Below, piece after piece: positions 1 through 8,011 of a stretch of 64,000 nt of DNA. A model generated the notes under the pieces. It saw nothing but the letters and a program-made list of their open reading frames with translations, was not told the origin of the DNA and did not search any database. The DNA lies in assembly GCA_021323655.1 (NCBI GenBank), contig JAJPKO010000015.1:1-64000 (forward strand), written 5' to 3'. Both the position numbers and the translations under genes were made by a program. This DNA is from Acidobacteriaceae bacterium. Its GTDB lineage: Bacteria > Acidobacteriota > Terriglobia > Terriglobales > Acidobacteriaceae. Each line of letters begins with the position of its first letter. Position 1 is the first letter of the stretch.

Positions 1-46
1 CTTTGGGAGCAGAGGGTCGGGGGTTCGAATCCCTCCGCCCCGACCA
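1..46 (+). tRNA. tRNA-Pro(UGG), 3' part only
   Basis: Only the 3' part of the gene lies in the window. The T loop TTCGAAT sits at 24-30, flanked by a 5-bp T stem (19-23 with 31-35, one G-T pair). The acceptor 3' strand CGCCCCG is at 36-42, then the discriminator A43 and an encoded CCA at 44-46. Counting back gives an anticodon loop at 2-8 with anticodon TGG and G37, as expected for proline. The missing 5' half should begin CGGGGCG. Confidence 0.85.
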
Positions 47-949
47 TCCTTCAACACATTGAACCTGAACCGCTTTAGCCGTATTCGGTTTGAATTCAGC
101 TGGTTCCACGTCTTCCATACAGTTCTTTAGCGTCTATGGAATCAATGCTGTGGAACCTATTTTATGCGAAAGCGGTATCACTGGTATCACCCACCCGATC
201 GATGATTTTGGGTATGAGGTAGGGGCAGCACGCCGACAACTGCCGGAAAGCGTCTGATTGGATAGTCATCGTGGCGCATGCTGGACTGGAAGGAAGAAGC
301 AAGAGCGCTTAGCCGCATCCAGCCCCGAGAACCTATGCTGAACGGACACGCTGAAAACTCCCGTAGACATGCGGTTCCCGCGGCGAATAACTCAACGAAA
401 CTCCCAGCCCTAAATGGAACACTTGCTTGCGCGCATCACGAGCCAGAAAGAACCTGCGCGACGAGCTGATCCAGCGTCCATGATCGGGAGCGAGCCTCCA
501 GTGGACAGCACGCGATATAGTCGCGGATGAACCCTGCAGTCGTTGATTCGACGTGTGTAACACTCTAAACGGAGTGCCGATTCCCGCACGAACGATAGGA
601 GGCCGCTACGTGACCGCAGTCTGAACAGCGATCGATCTGCTTCGAACTGGCTGCGTGGATCCACTGCTCACGCCATTCTGTAGCGAAGATCGCTCCACTT
701 CGTCGCGCTGTCCGCCTTGCGATGTGCGTCATCGAGCGTATCTCGGCTGTCGAGATCCTCCTACGTTCTGCTCCGCCGTTGACCAGGTGTGCCGCATGAC
801 TCCACATCACAAATATCAACGCGATCGACGAACCGTCGATCGCAAGCTTAGAAAGAATCCCTTCTCACCCTCGCGAACGCACACGGCAGAACTCGATGTT
901 CATTCGGCCCCCTTACTATGGGAAGAGACGACCGTTCACTTCCCTGCCC
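47..949. other. intergenic stretch, no gene recognised
   Basis: About 900 bases between the tRNA and the channel gene. Open frames here are short, overlap each other on both strands, lack ribosome binding sites and resemble no family I know. No integrase, insertion sequence or second copy of the tRNA 3' end is visible, so there is no direct support for an island attachment site at this tRNA. Confidence 0.5.
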
Positions 950-1597
950 ATGATCTTGAAGCCGATTCCGATCGACACCTCGACCATCTTCACGATGATT
1001 GACTTTTCCGGGGTGCTTGCGGGCGCCATCGGCGGCGCTCTTGAGGCCAAACAGAACCGCATCTATCATTTCGATTTCGTCGGCGTTCTTGGCCTCGGAA
1101 CCATCTCCGCGCTTGGCGGTGGGATTGCGCGCGATATGTTGCTTCAACATGGGCCGCCGCTCGCCTTCACCGACATTCGTTATCTTCTGATCGCCGTGGT
1201 CGGGGCGTTGATTGGTCTAGTATGCGGTTCGACTCTTGGCGATCGCCTTGCGAAGCCCTTGATTTGGATCGATGCTGCGGCGCTCGGTTTCTTCGCTGTA
1301 GCTGGATCCACGCGAGCGCTCGCTGCGGGGCTGACATTTGTGCCGGCGCTGGTGCTCGGCATCGTAACTGCAGTCGGTGGAGGGTCGCTTCGTGATGTCT
1401 TCAGCGGGCGGTCACCAAAGGTCTTCGAACGTGGCGAGCCGTATGCCGTGGTGGCCGCGTTTGCGTCGGTAGTCTTTCTCGTCTTGGTGAAGCACACTGG
1501 AAACACCAACCTCGCCACCACCCTGGGCCTAGCAGCCGGTTTCAGCCTTCGAGCCGCGGCGCTCGGATTCAAATGGAAGACGCGAGCCGCTCGCTGA
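950..1597 (+). CDS. TRIC-type cation channel family membrane protein (UPF0126)
   Basis: About 215 residues, the usual size of this family, and hydrophobic throughout with roughly seven membrane segments. It has the family's two similar halves, each with a GGG-x-x-RD element: GGGIARD in the first and GGGSLRD in the second. Family knowledge: bacterial TRIC proteins are inner-membrane trimeric channels for monovalent cations. The start is uncertain: methionines at 896, 950 and 995 are all possible and none has a clear Shine-Dalgarno. The conserved part begins around 995-1010, so the upstream residues from 896 look non-native. It appears to be a single-gene unit. Confidence 0.85.
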   Translation: MILKPIPIDTSTIFTMIDFSGVLAGAIGGALEAKQNRIYHFDFVGVLGLGTISALGGGIARDMLLQHGPPLAFTDIRYLLIAVVGALIGLVCGSTLGDRLAKPLIWIDAAALGFFAVAGSTRALAAGLTFVPALVLGIVTAVGGGSLRDVFSGRSPKVFERGEPYAVVAAFASVVFLVLVKHTGNTNLATTLGLAAGFSLRAAALGFKWKTRAAR

Positions 1598-2463
1598 TTG
1601 AGTCACACCGTTCTTGGCGATAATCCGATCCGGTCGACCCTAATGGCTGGGATGAGAACTTGGCTGGTTTGATGAGACCGAGGCCTCTGTCGTCTCCGCC
1701 ATCGTTTCCACGAGCTAGAACGGTTCCAAGATCGAAAGCGGCGAGTTTGGCTGGGAATTGGGGAGGTTGGGATTGTGGAGCAACGGGTTAGGTGTTCCGT
1801 TCCCCGCGAGCCAACACACACTCTCTTTATATATATGCGGCCGGTTGATGCTTAGCACGTCAGCGCTCATCAACGGTTCGATCTTAAGACTCCGCGTTCG
1901 ATGAAACGGTTGAGAAGTGTCTAAGGCGGGAGAGTTCCACCGGTCAGCATGCCGCGAGTAAGAGAGGCTGAGTTCAGCGGATCCCACAGGTGGCGAGGAG
2001 ATGGAAGAATTGGAGGAGGCTTACGAGTTCGGCGAAAGGGAGATATTCGGCGGTTGGCTGTTGTGACCAGGTGCCAATTGCGTGCCAGTGTTGTTTTACG
2101 AGCAGGCGCGATTCTTCATGGAGGAAGTCGATTCCGTTCGCGTACGTGAAGGACCGATGTCCTCGATACGGTCTTGACACCAGTTTCCGTGTTAATTGCC
2201 GTAACGGTTACACCTTGAATGACAGCACTTTGGGAGTCTTCGATGAGGTCGGTGAGAGAAGCTGATGTCGGCTGAGAGTAGCTTCCTAGGTTCTTGAAGT
2301 GAATTGTGTCGCGTCAGTAACAGACGAATCCCAGGATGCGCATGTCTAGGTAGCAGGTTTTCGGATTTCGCCCGGTTTTGCATGCTGAGGCGATTTAGGC
2401 TTCGCAACTTCCGATTCTAGATATATGCGAACAATCGAATATTCTGATATTATCATAAAAACA
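1598..2463. other. intergenic stretch with one decayed gene fragment
   Basis: About 870 bases without an intact gene. The only recognisable coding trace is the Oar-type receptor fragment on the minus strand near 2160-2265, listed separately. The remainder has short unrelated frames and an AT-rich patch (TATATATATG near 1828) that could be a promoter element but has no matching partner box. Confidence 0.5.
2160..2265 (-). pseudogene. remnant of an Oar-type TonB-dependent receptor (carboxypeptidase-regulatory-like domain)
   Basis: Read on the minus strand, the frame through 2171-2240 gives DLIEDSQSAVIQGVTVTAIN followed by TETGVKT. This matches the first strands of the carboxypeptidase-regulatory-like domain that opens Oar-type receptors; the intact receptor at 42737 reads DATGAVIQGATVVATDASTG at the same point. 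The match fades into unrelated sequence after TETGVKT, and there is no intact start or continuation. I read this as a decayed or truncated receptor gene. It is short, so chance similarity cannot be fully excluded. Confidence 0.5.
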
Positions 2464-2808
2464 ATGCCCGACTCACTACGTCGCTTCAAGGCCGATGTAT
2501 TCCAGGCTCTGGGGCACCCAACCCGAATCGCGATCGTCGAGCTGCTTGGAAATCGAGAACTCTCGGCCGGCGACCTGATTGAGGAGCTCGGCATGGAACA
2601 GGCCAACGTCTCGCAGCACCTGGCCGTTCTTCGATCTCGACAACTTGTCGTGAATCGGAAGGCCGGGAACCAGGTCTTCTATTCCGTTCGCGATCCGATC
2701 CTGCTCCAGGTACTTGCCCTGATGCGCAACTATTTTCAAAAACACCTGAACGAAGCGTTGGCCATCCTGGAAGAGATTGACGAATCTCAGGCGGAGAACA
2801 CTAAGTGA
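2464..2808 (+). CDS. ArsR-family winged-helix transcriptional regulator
   Basis: About 114 residues, typical for ArsR regulators. The winged-helix region reads ALGHPTRIAIVELL, then the recognition-helix stretch EELGMEQANVSQHLAVLR and the wing GNQVFYSV. I see no clustered cysteines of the arsenic-sensing type, so the inducer is probably not a thiophilic metal. A start 39 bases upstream (2425) is possible; 2464 fits the family N-terminus better, and neither has a good ribosome binding site. It lies 67 bases upstream of the hyf-like operon in the same direction, so it is the likely regulator, possibly sensing a signal linked to that complex. Confidence 0.85.
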   Translation: MPDSLRRFKADVFQALGHPTRIAIVELLGNRELSAGDLIEELGMEQANVSQHLAVLRSRQLVVNRKAGNQVFYSVRDPILLQVLALMRNYFQKHLNEALAILEEIDESQAENTK

Positions 2809-2875
2809 TGGAGCCACCTCAAGTCTCATCATCGCTATCGTTTCTTTCTGCGCGGAACCATAGAGGAGAATCGGT

Positions 2876-4912
2876 TTGATCGCGCAATTCTGGGGCAATT
2901 TCCTCAGCACTGTTTTCAGCCACCCTCTCGATTCCACGCTCCTAGTTGTGGCATGCTGGCCGCTGATTGCACTCGCGTGTCTCCTGCGCCCGCATAGCAT
3001 CCGCTACGTCGCACGTTTTTTGTTTCTCGTTGGCGCTCTGGTTTGTGTGGCCATGTTCCTATTGGCCGGAACGTTCCTCATCTCCGGACATTCACCCCAG
3101 GTGATGACTCTGCCTCTGGGACTGCCAGATCTCCCCTTCCAGGTGCGTCTCGACGCGCTCTCAGCTTTTTTCTTATTGATTCTGGGCCTGGGGGGGGCTG
3201 GGATATCCACGTTTGCGGCCGGGTATTTTCGAAGTGGCGAAGGCACGGCGCCCGGCTTGCTTAGTCTCCACTACCACTTGTTTCTTGCCAGCATGGCCGT
3301 GGTGATGCTGGCTGACGATGCATACCTTTTCATGGTGGCTTGGGAGACGATGGCCCTGACCTCGTATTTCCTCGTCACATCACAGCATCGGATACCCGAG
3401 ATTCGGCGCGCCGGGTTTCTCTATTTGCTGATGGCGCACATCGGTGCAGTGTGCATTCTGCTGAGCTTCGGGGTCATGCAGGGTGGAAGCTGCCAATTCA
3501 CGTTCGACGCCATGCGCAGCGCATCGCTTGCGCCTTTCTGGGCCACCGTCGCATTCACCCTCGCGCTTCTCGGATTCGGGGCCAAGGCTGGTCTGGTGCC
3601 GATGCATGTCTGGCTGCCTGAAGCACATCCTGCGGCGCCATCACCGGTCTCCGCGATGATGAGTGGCCTGATGCTCAAGACGGCGATCTATGGACTGCTT
3701 CGAGTCACCTTTGATTTGCTCCATGTTCAGTTCTGGCAATGGGGTATTGCCGTGCTCACGTTGGGGCTTTTCTCGGCTCTGTTCGGAGCGATTTTTGCCG
3801 GTGTTCAGACTGACATGAAGCGGCTGCTGGCTTACTCCTCAATCGAAAATATCGGACTGATCTTTACCGGCCTTGGGCTATCAATTTTGTTCGCTGCGAG
3901 CAATCTGCGACTTTTCGCGGCATTGGCGCTCGCAGCTGCTCTGATCCACGCGCTGAACCACTCGCTTTTCAAGAGCATGCTGTTTCTGGCCACTGGTAGC
4001 GTTTTGCATGCGACACGCCAGCGCAGCCTCGGGAAGCTCGGCGGCCTGATTCGGTCGATGCCGTGCGTCGCCGCGCTGGCGCTCATCGGCACGCTGGCCA
4101 TCGCGGGCTTGCCTCCACTCAATGGGTTTGTTTCCGAGTGGCTGCTGCTGCAGTCGTTTCTCTACACACCGCAGCTGCCTCACGCCTTCATTAACATGTT
4201 GATTCCTCTCGGAGCGGCGTCACTGGCTCTGACGGTCGCTCTGGCTGCATATGTCATGGTGAAGTTCTACGGTGTAATCTTCCTCGGGAAGCCGCGCGAG
4301 ACATTGTTGGCGCAGGCTCACGATGCGAATTGGCTGGAACGAATCGGCCTCGCGTGGCTCGCCGCCGGTTGTATCGCGATCGGTGTGCAGCCGCAACTTG
4401 CACTTCATGCCGCGGGGAAAACGACGGGGATGCTTGTGGGACAAACCATCGCTCCAGACCCCTCCGTCTGGCGCATAGCTCCGATTGCACCTGAGCAGGC
4501 TTCATACAGCGGATGGATTTTTCTTGCCGTCATCCTCTGTACCATTGCGGTGACATTTCTGCTGGTGCGCCTGCTGGCTCACGGGCGCGTACGCAGAACC
4601 GCACCATGGGACTGCGGCTATCCGTGGCAAACATCCCGCATGCAGGACACGGCCGAAGGATTCGGCCAACCGATACGTCATATGTTCGGAGCCTTCTTCC
4701 GCATGGAACGCGAACTTCCAGCGCCAACGGACTTGACGCCCCGGTATCGCGTCCACATTGAAGACCGCTTCTGGCGTGCTCTCTACCGACCGATCGCTGC
4801 CGCGGTCCAGCGGTTGGCAGATGCCGTTAGCTTTCTGCAGGGTGGACGCCTCGCGATTTACCTGCTCTTCAGCTTCCTAACGTTACTCGGGCTTCTGGTG
4901 TTCGTGCTATGA
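2876..4912 (+). CDS. hyfB: Hydrogenase-4 subunit B-like proton-antiporter subunit of an Ehr complex
   Basis: 678 residues, matching the roughly 670 of HyfB. It is a polytopic membrane protein of the Mrp/NuoL antiporter family. Ion-path residues are present: the glutamate of AWETMALTSYF, the lysines in GFGAKAGLVPMHVWLPEAHP and SGLMLKTAIYG, the loop DMKRLLAYSSIENIG, and the glutamate in GLPPLNGFVSEW. The start is TTG at 2876, preceded by GAGGAGAA at good spacing. It is the first gene of the operon and overlaps hyfC by four bases. Expected role: an ion-translocating arm of an energy-converting complex. Confidence 0.92.
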   Translation: MIAQFWGNFLSTVFSHPLDSTLLVVACWPLIALACLLRPHSIRYVARFLFLVGALVCVAMFLLAGTFLISGHSPQVMTLPLGLPDLPFQVRLDALSAFFLLILGLGGAGISTFAAGYFRSGEGTAPGLLSLHYHLFLASMAVVMLADDAYLFMVAWETMALTSYFLVTSQHRIPEIRRAGFLYLLMAHIGAVCILLSFGVMQGGSCQFTFDAMRSASLAPFWATVAFTLALLGFGAKAGLVPMHVWLPEAHPAAPSPVSAMMSGLMLKTAIYGLLRVTFDLLHVQFWQWGIAVLTLGLFSALFGAIFAGVQTDMKRLLAYSSIENIGLIFTGLGLSILFAASNLRLFAALALAAALIHALNHSLFKSMLFLATGSVLHATRQRSLGKLGGLIRSMPCVAALALIGTLAIAGLPPLNGFVSEWLLLQSFLYTPQLPHAFINMLIPLGAASLALTVALAAYVMVKFYGVIFLGKPRETLLAQAHDANWLERIGLAWLAAGCIAIGVQPQLALHAAGKTTGMLVGQTIAPDPSVWRIAPIAPEQASYSGWIFLAVILCTIAVTFLLVRLLAHGRVRRTAPWDCGYPWQTSRMQDTAEGFGQPIRHMFGAFFRMERELPAPTDLTPRYRVHIEDRFWRALYRPIAAAVQRLADAVSFLQGGRLAIYLLFSFLTLLGLLVFVL

Positions 4913-5871
4913 GAGGAATCGCGCTTATTTGGCAATTCGGAGAAGTGATTCTCGCAATCGCGCTGGCGCCGCTCTTTTCAGGGTGGATCGCTCAATGCCG
5001 AGCCTGGATGCAGAATCGATCCGCTCCGCCGTTGACGCAGCAATATCGGATGTTGCGCAAATTGTTCAATAAGGACGCTGCACTGGCTGAAGATGCTTCT
5101 CGACTGTTCCGCACCACGCCCTACGTGCTCTTTGGGACCATGGTTTTGGCCGCGGCGATTATCCCTTCCGTTGTGACAGACCTTCCCTTTGCGCACGCTG
5201 CCGACGCTATTGCACTGATCGGGCTTTTTGCCACTGCGAGGGTGTTCCAGGCACTGGCGGCCATGGACATCGGCACTGCCTTTGGAACTCTGGGAGCACG
5301 CCGAGAAATGATGGTCGGCTTTCTTGCCGAGCCGGCTATCCTGATGGTCTTCTTCAATGCATTTCTTCTCTTCGGCACAACGGCTCTCACTGGCCTGGTC
5401 GACAACTACACGACTCATCCTTCGGTGATCGATCCCAGTGTCGTTTTTGCCGCCATCGCATTCACCATGGTTCTGCTTGCCGAGAATGCCCGGATCCCGA
5501 TTGACAATCCCGCCACCCACCTGGAACTCACAATGATCCACGAGGCCATGGTGCTTGAATACTCTGCGCGGCACCTTGCTCTGATCGAATGGGCTTCGAG
5601 CCTCAAACTTTTCAACTATGCCTGCATCGGCCTGGCGCTTTTCCTGCCGTGGGGCATTGCCATTCATGGAGCGCATGTCGGCTCCGTCCTGATTGCGCTT
5701 TTCGCACTGCTGGTCAAGCTTGCATTTTGCGGAGCAGGGCTCGCGCTGATCGAATCCGTTTCTGCCAAATTGCGAATCTTCCGTGCTCCTGAATTCTTGG
5801 CGATGGCGTTTCTGATTGCCGTGCTCGGATTGCTGGTTCACCTTCTTCTCGGAGCGAACGTCAATGCTTAG
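4909..5871 (+). CDS. hyfC: HyfC/NuoH-like membrane subunit of an Ehr complex
   Basis: 320 residues (HyfC and HycD are about 310-315). It belongs to the NuoH/ND1 family that anchors the soluble arm to the membrane arm. The diagnostic stretch is present: RIPIDNPATHLELTMIHEAM followed by VLEYSARHLALIEWA. The ATG overlaps the hyfB stop (ATGA), indicating translational coupling. The following hyfE start lies inside its last codons. An antisense open frame of 352 codons over this gene is a shadow. Confidence 0.92.
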   Translation: MRGIALIWQFGEVILAIALAPLFSGWIAQCRAWMQNRSAPPLTQQYRMLRKLFNKDAALAEDASRLFRTTPYVLFGTMVLAAAIIPSVVTDLPFAHAADAIALIGLFATARVFQALAAMDIGTAFGTLGARREMMVGFLAEPAILMVFFNAFLLFGTTALTGLVDNYTTHPSVIDPSVVFAAIAFTMVLLAENARIPIDNPATHLELTMIHEAMVLEYSARHLALIEWASSLKLFNYACIGLALFLPWGIAIHGAHVGSVLIALFALLVKLAFCGAGLALIESVSAKLRIFRAPEFLAMAFLIAVLGLLVHLLLGANVNA

Positions 5872-6553
5872 ATCTCCTTTGAACGTCCAATTGCTCTCGC
5901 AACTGGACGTCGAATTACTGAAGCTACTGGCGGCGGGTATGCTGCTGATCTCGTTTGCCATGCTATCGACGCGGCGAACGCAGCAACTGATCACTCTGTT
6001 CGCCTGGCAGGGCGCGATCTTGTTTCTCTCGACCACACTGGTCGCGCATGAAGCCAGGCTGACAGAGCTCTATTTTTCCGCCGGGCTCACCCTGATTCTG
6101 AAGGTCATCACTCTGCCTCTGATTTTGCATACCTAGATCAAACGGCTGGGGGCCCAATGGGACAATGAACGACTTGTCAACATTCCGATCACTATGCTGG
6201 TAGGGCTGGTGCTGGTCATCTTCGCTTTTGGCCTCGCTCAGCCGATCAGCCTACTCGCTACGACGATCACCCGACACACCATCGGCATCGCGCTTGCTGT
6301 GATCCTGCTTTCCTTTCTGATGATGATCACGCGACGCAAGGCGGTGACACAGGTGATTGGGTTTCTGGCGATGGAAAACGGCCTCTTCTTCGCGGCAACC
6401 AGCGCCACCTACGGGATGCCGATGGTAATCGAACTAGGCATTGCGCTCGATCTTCTCGTGGCTGTCTTCATCCTCGGAATCTTCTTCTTTCAGATCCGCG
6501 AACAGTTCGACAGTCTCGATCTGCACCACATGGAATCCCTGAGGGAGAAGTAA
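5864..6553 (+). pseudogene. hyfE: hyfE-like membrane subunit interrupted by an in-frame amber codon at 6134-6136
   Basis: A single continuous reading frame runs from ATG 5864 (GGAG just upstream, overlapping the hyfC end) to the stop at 6551-6553. Its 229 codon positions match the roughly 215-230 residues of HyfE/NuoK-like subunits. Both halves align with the family: the first ends LTLILKVITLPLILHT, and the second continues IKRLGAQ and later GFLAMENGLFFAA and ELGIALDLLVAVFI. At 6134-6136 the codon is TAG, so the product would be a 90-residue peptide. A second ORF of 119 codons can start at ATG 6194, in the same frame, but has no Shine-Dalgarno. It could be a nonsense mutation, a sequencing error, suppression, or a subunit split in two. 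Confidence 0.85.
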
Positions 6554-6555
6554 GC

Positions 6556-8007
6556 ATGGAACTCTGGCTGGTCCTGGGAATGCCACTCTTGGGGACATTC
6601 GTGCTCGCTATACTTGGCGCGCGTCGCTATGCCCCTGAAGTCAACGTCGGGGTGAGCCTTGCCACTCTGCTGACGGCGTCTCTCCTCGTCGTGAGAATCA
6701 TCCGCAACGGACCTTTGCTGGTCGGGCGTGAGCAATTCTTTGTGGACCCGTTCAACGTATTTCTGGTTGCGCTGACCGCTTTCGTCGGTCTCACAACCGC
6801 CATCTTTTCACGACCGTACATGCGAATCGAAGAGCATCACGGCCGGCTCAATGCCCGGCGCTTACGCCTTTATCACAGCATGTATCAGCTCTTCATGTTC
6901 GCGATGCTTCTGGCACTGCTCACCAACAACATGGGCATGGTCTGGGTTGCCATGGAGGCGGCTACACTTTCCACCGTTCTGCTTGTCTCGCTTTACAGGA
7001 CCAAAGCCAGCCTCGAAGCCGCGTGGAAATATTTCATCCTGTGCGGCGTGGGCATCGCTCAGGCATTGTTCGGAACAATCCTTCTCTACTTTGCTGCGGA
7101 GCGCACGTTGGGCCGTCAGGGCATGACCGCATTGCTCTGGACGCACCTGAACGCAGCAAAGGCCGATCTCGAACCGACAGTTATGGGCCTCGCATTTGTT
7201 TTCCTGCTGGTTGGATATGGGACCAAGGTGGGATTGGCTCCGCTCCACAACTGGCTGCCCGATGCACACGCCGAAGGCCCAACGCCCGTTTCTGCGGTGC
7301 TCTCCGGCCTTCTCCTAAATGTCGCGCTCTACGCCGTGATCCGTTGCAAGGCGCTGGCTGTTGGCTCCATCGGTCCGATGATGCCAGGCCGGATGCTGAT
7401 GGCATTTGGACTCTTATCCGCGGTCCTGGCGGCATTTTTCCTGTGGAGACAGCGTGACATCAAGCGTCTCTTCGGCTACTCGTCCATCGAGCACATGGGC
7501 ATCATCACATTTGCGTTTGGCCTGGGCGGCCCGGTCGCCAACTTCGCAGCGCTCCTGCACATGACCGTTCACTCCCTCACGAAGTCTTCCATCTTCTTTA
7601 CAGCCGGACATGCCTCTCAAACAGCCGGGACGCAACAAATGGACGGGATCCGCGGCCTGGTTGGAATCAGCCCCACAATCGGTTGGGGCCTGATGCTCGG
7701 ATCTCTGGCGATCCTGGGCATGCCCCCATTCGGTGTGTTCGCAAGTGAATTCCTAATCCTTACGACGGCCATGCGAGAGCATCCGTGGACGACGCCGTTT
7801 CTTCTCATCGCGCTCGGAGTGGCGTTTGCCGGAATCTTCATGAAGGTGCAGCCGATGGCATTTGGCGAGAGCGAGGCGCCCAAGCTGCCGCACTCTCCGG
7901 CCTTAGTGCCCGTGTTCATTCATTTGGCGATGGTCTTGGTATTGGGTCTTTATATTCCACCCGCGCTGGCGGAGTGGTATCGTGCCGCTGCGCGGCTGAT
8001 CGGGTGA
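6556..8007 (+). CDS. hyfF: HyfF/NuoN-M-like proton-antiporter subunit of an Ehr complex
   Basis: 483 residues, close to HyfF (about 526). It is a second Mrp-type antiporter subunit with about 13-14 membrane segments. Key elements: AMEAATLSTVLLVSLY (glutamate), GYGTKVGLAPLHNWLPDAHA (lysine and HxxLP loop), DIKRLFGYSSIEHMGI, and GMPPFGVFASEF. GAGGGAGAAG precedes the ATG. It begins two bases after the hyfE stop. Together with hyfB it would give the complex two candidate ion channels. Confidence 0.92.
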   Translation: MELWLVLGMPLLGTFVLAILGARRYAPEVNVGVSLATLLTASLLVVRIIRNGPLLVGREQFFVDPFNVFLVALTAFVGLTTAIFSRPYMRIEEHHGRLNARRLRLYHSMYQLFMFAMLLALLTNNMGMVWVAMEAATLSTVLLVSLYRTKASLEAAWKYFILCGVGIAQALFGTILLYFAAERTLGRQGMTALLWTHLNAAKADLEPTVMGLAFVFLLVGYGTKVGLAPLHNWLPDAHAEGPTPVSAVLSGLLLNVALYAVIRCKALAVGSIGPMMPGRMLMAFGLLSAVLAAFFLWRQRDIKRLFGYSSIEHMGIITFAFGLGGPVANFAALLHMTVHSLTKSSIFFTAGHASQTAGTQQMDGIRGLVGISPTIGWGLMLGSLAILGMPPFGVFASEFLILTTAMREHPWTTPFLLIALGVAFAGIFMKVQPMAFGESEAPKLPHSPALVPVFIHLAMVLVLGLYIPPALAEWYRAAARLIG

Positions 8008-8011
8008 TTCT

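Noticed and set aside
1-949. Genomic-island attachment site at tRNA-Pro
   Set aside because: No integrase nearby and no second copy of the tRNA 3' end seen in the window.
655-1002. 115-codon plus-strand open frame before the channel gene
   Set aside because: No ribosome binding site, odd composition, and it overlaps the channel gene in another frame.
4978-6036. 352-codon minus-strand open frame
   Set aside because: It lies antisense to hyfC and the hyfE start, is extremely rich in charged residues and Gln/Arg/Ser, and has no family pattern: a shadow frame.
6134-6136. Pyrrolysine or other programmed recoding at the amber codon
   Set aside because: No pyl genes or recoding signals are visible in the window and the family does not use them; a mutation or sequencing error is simpler.
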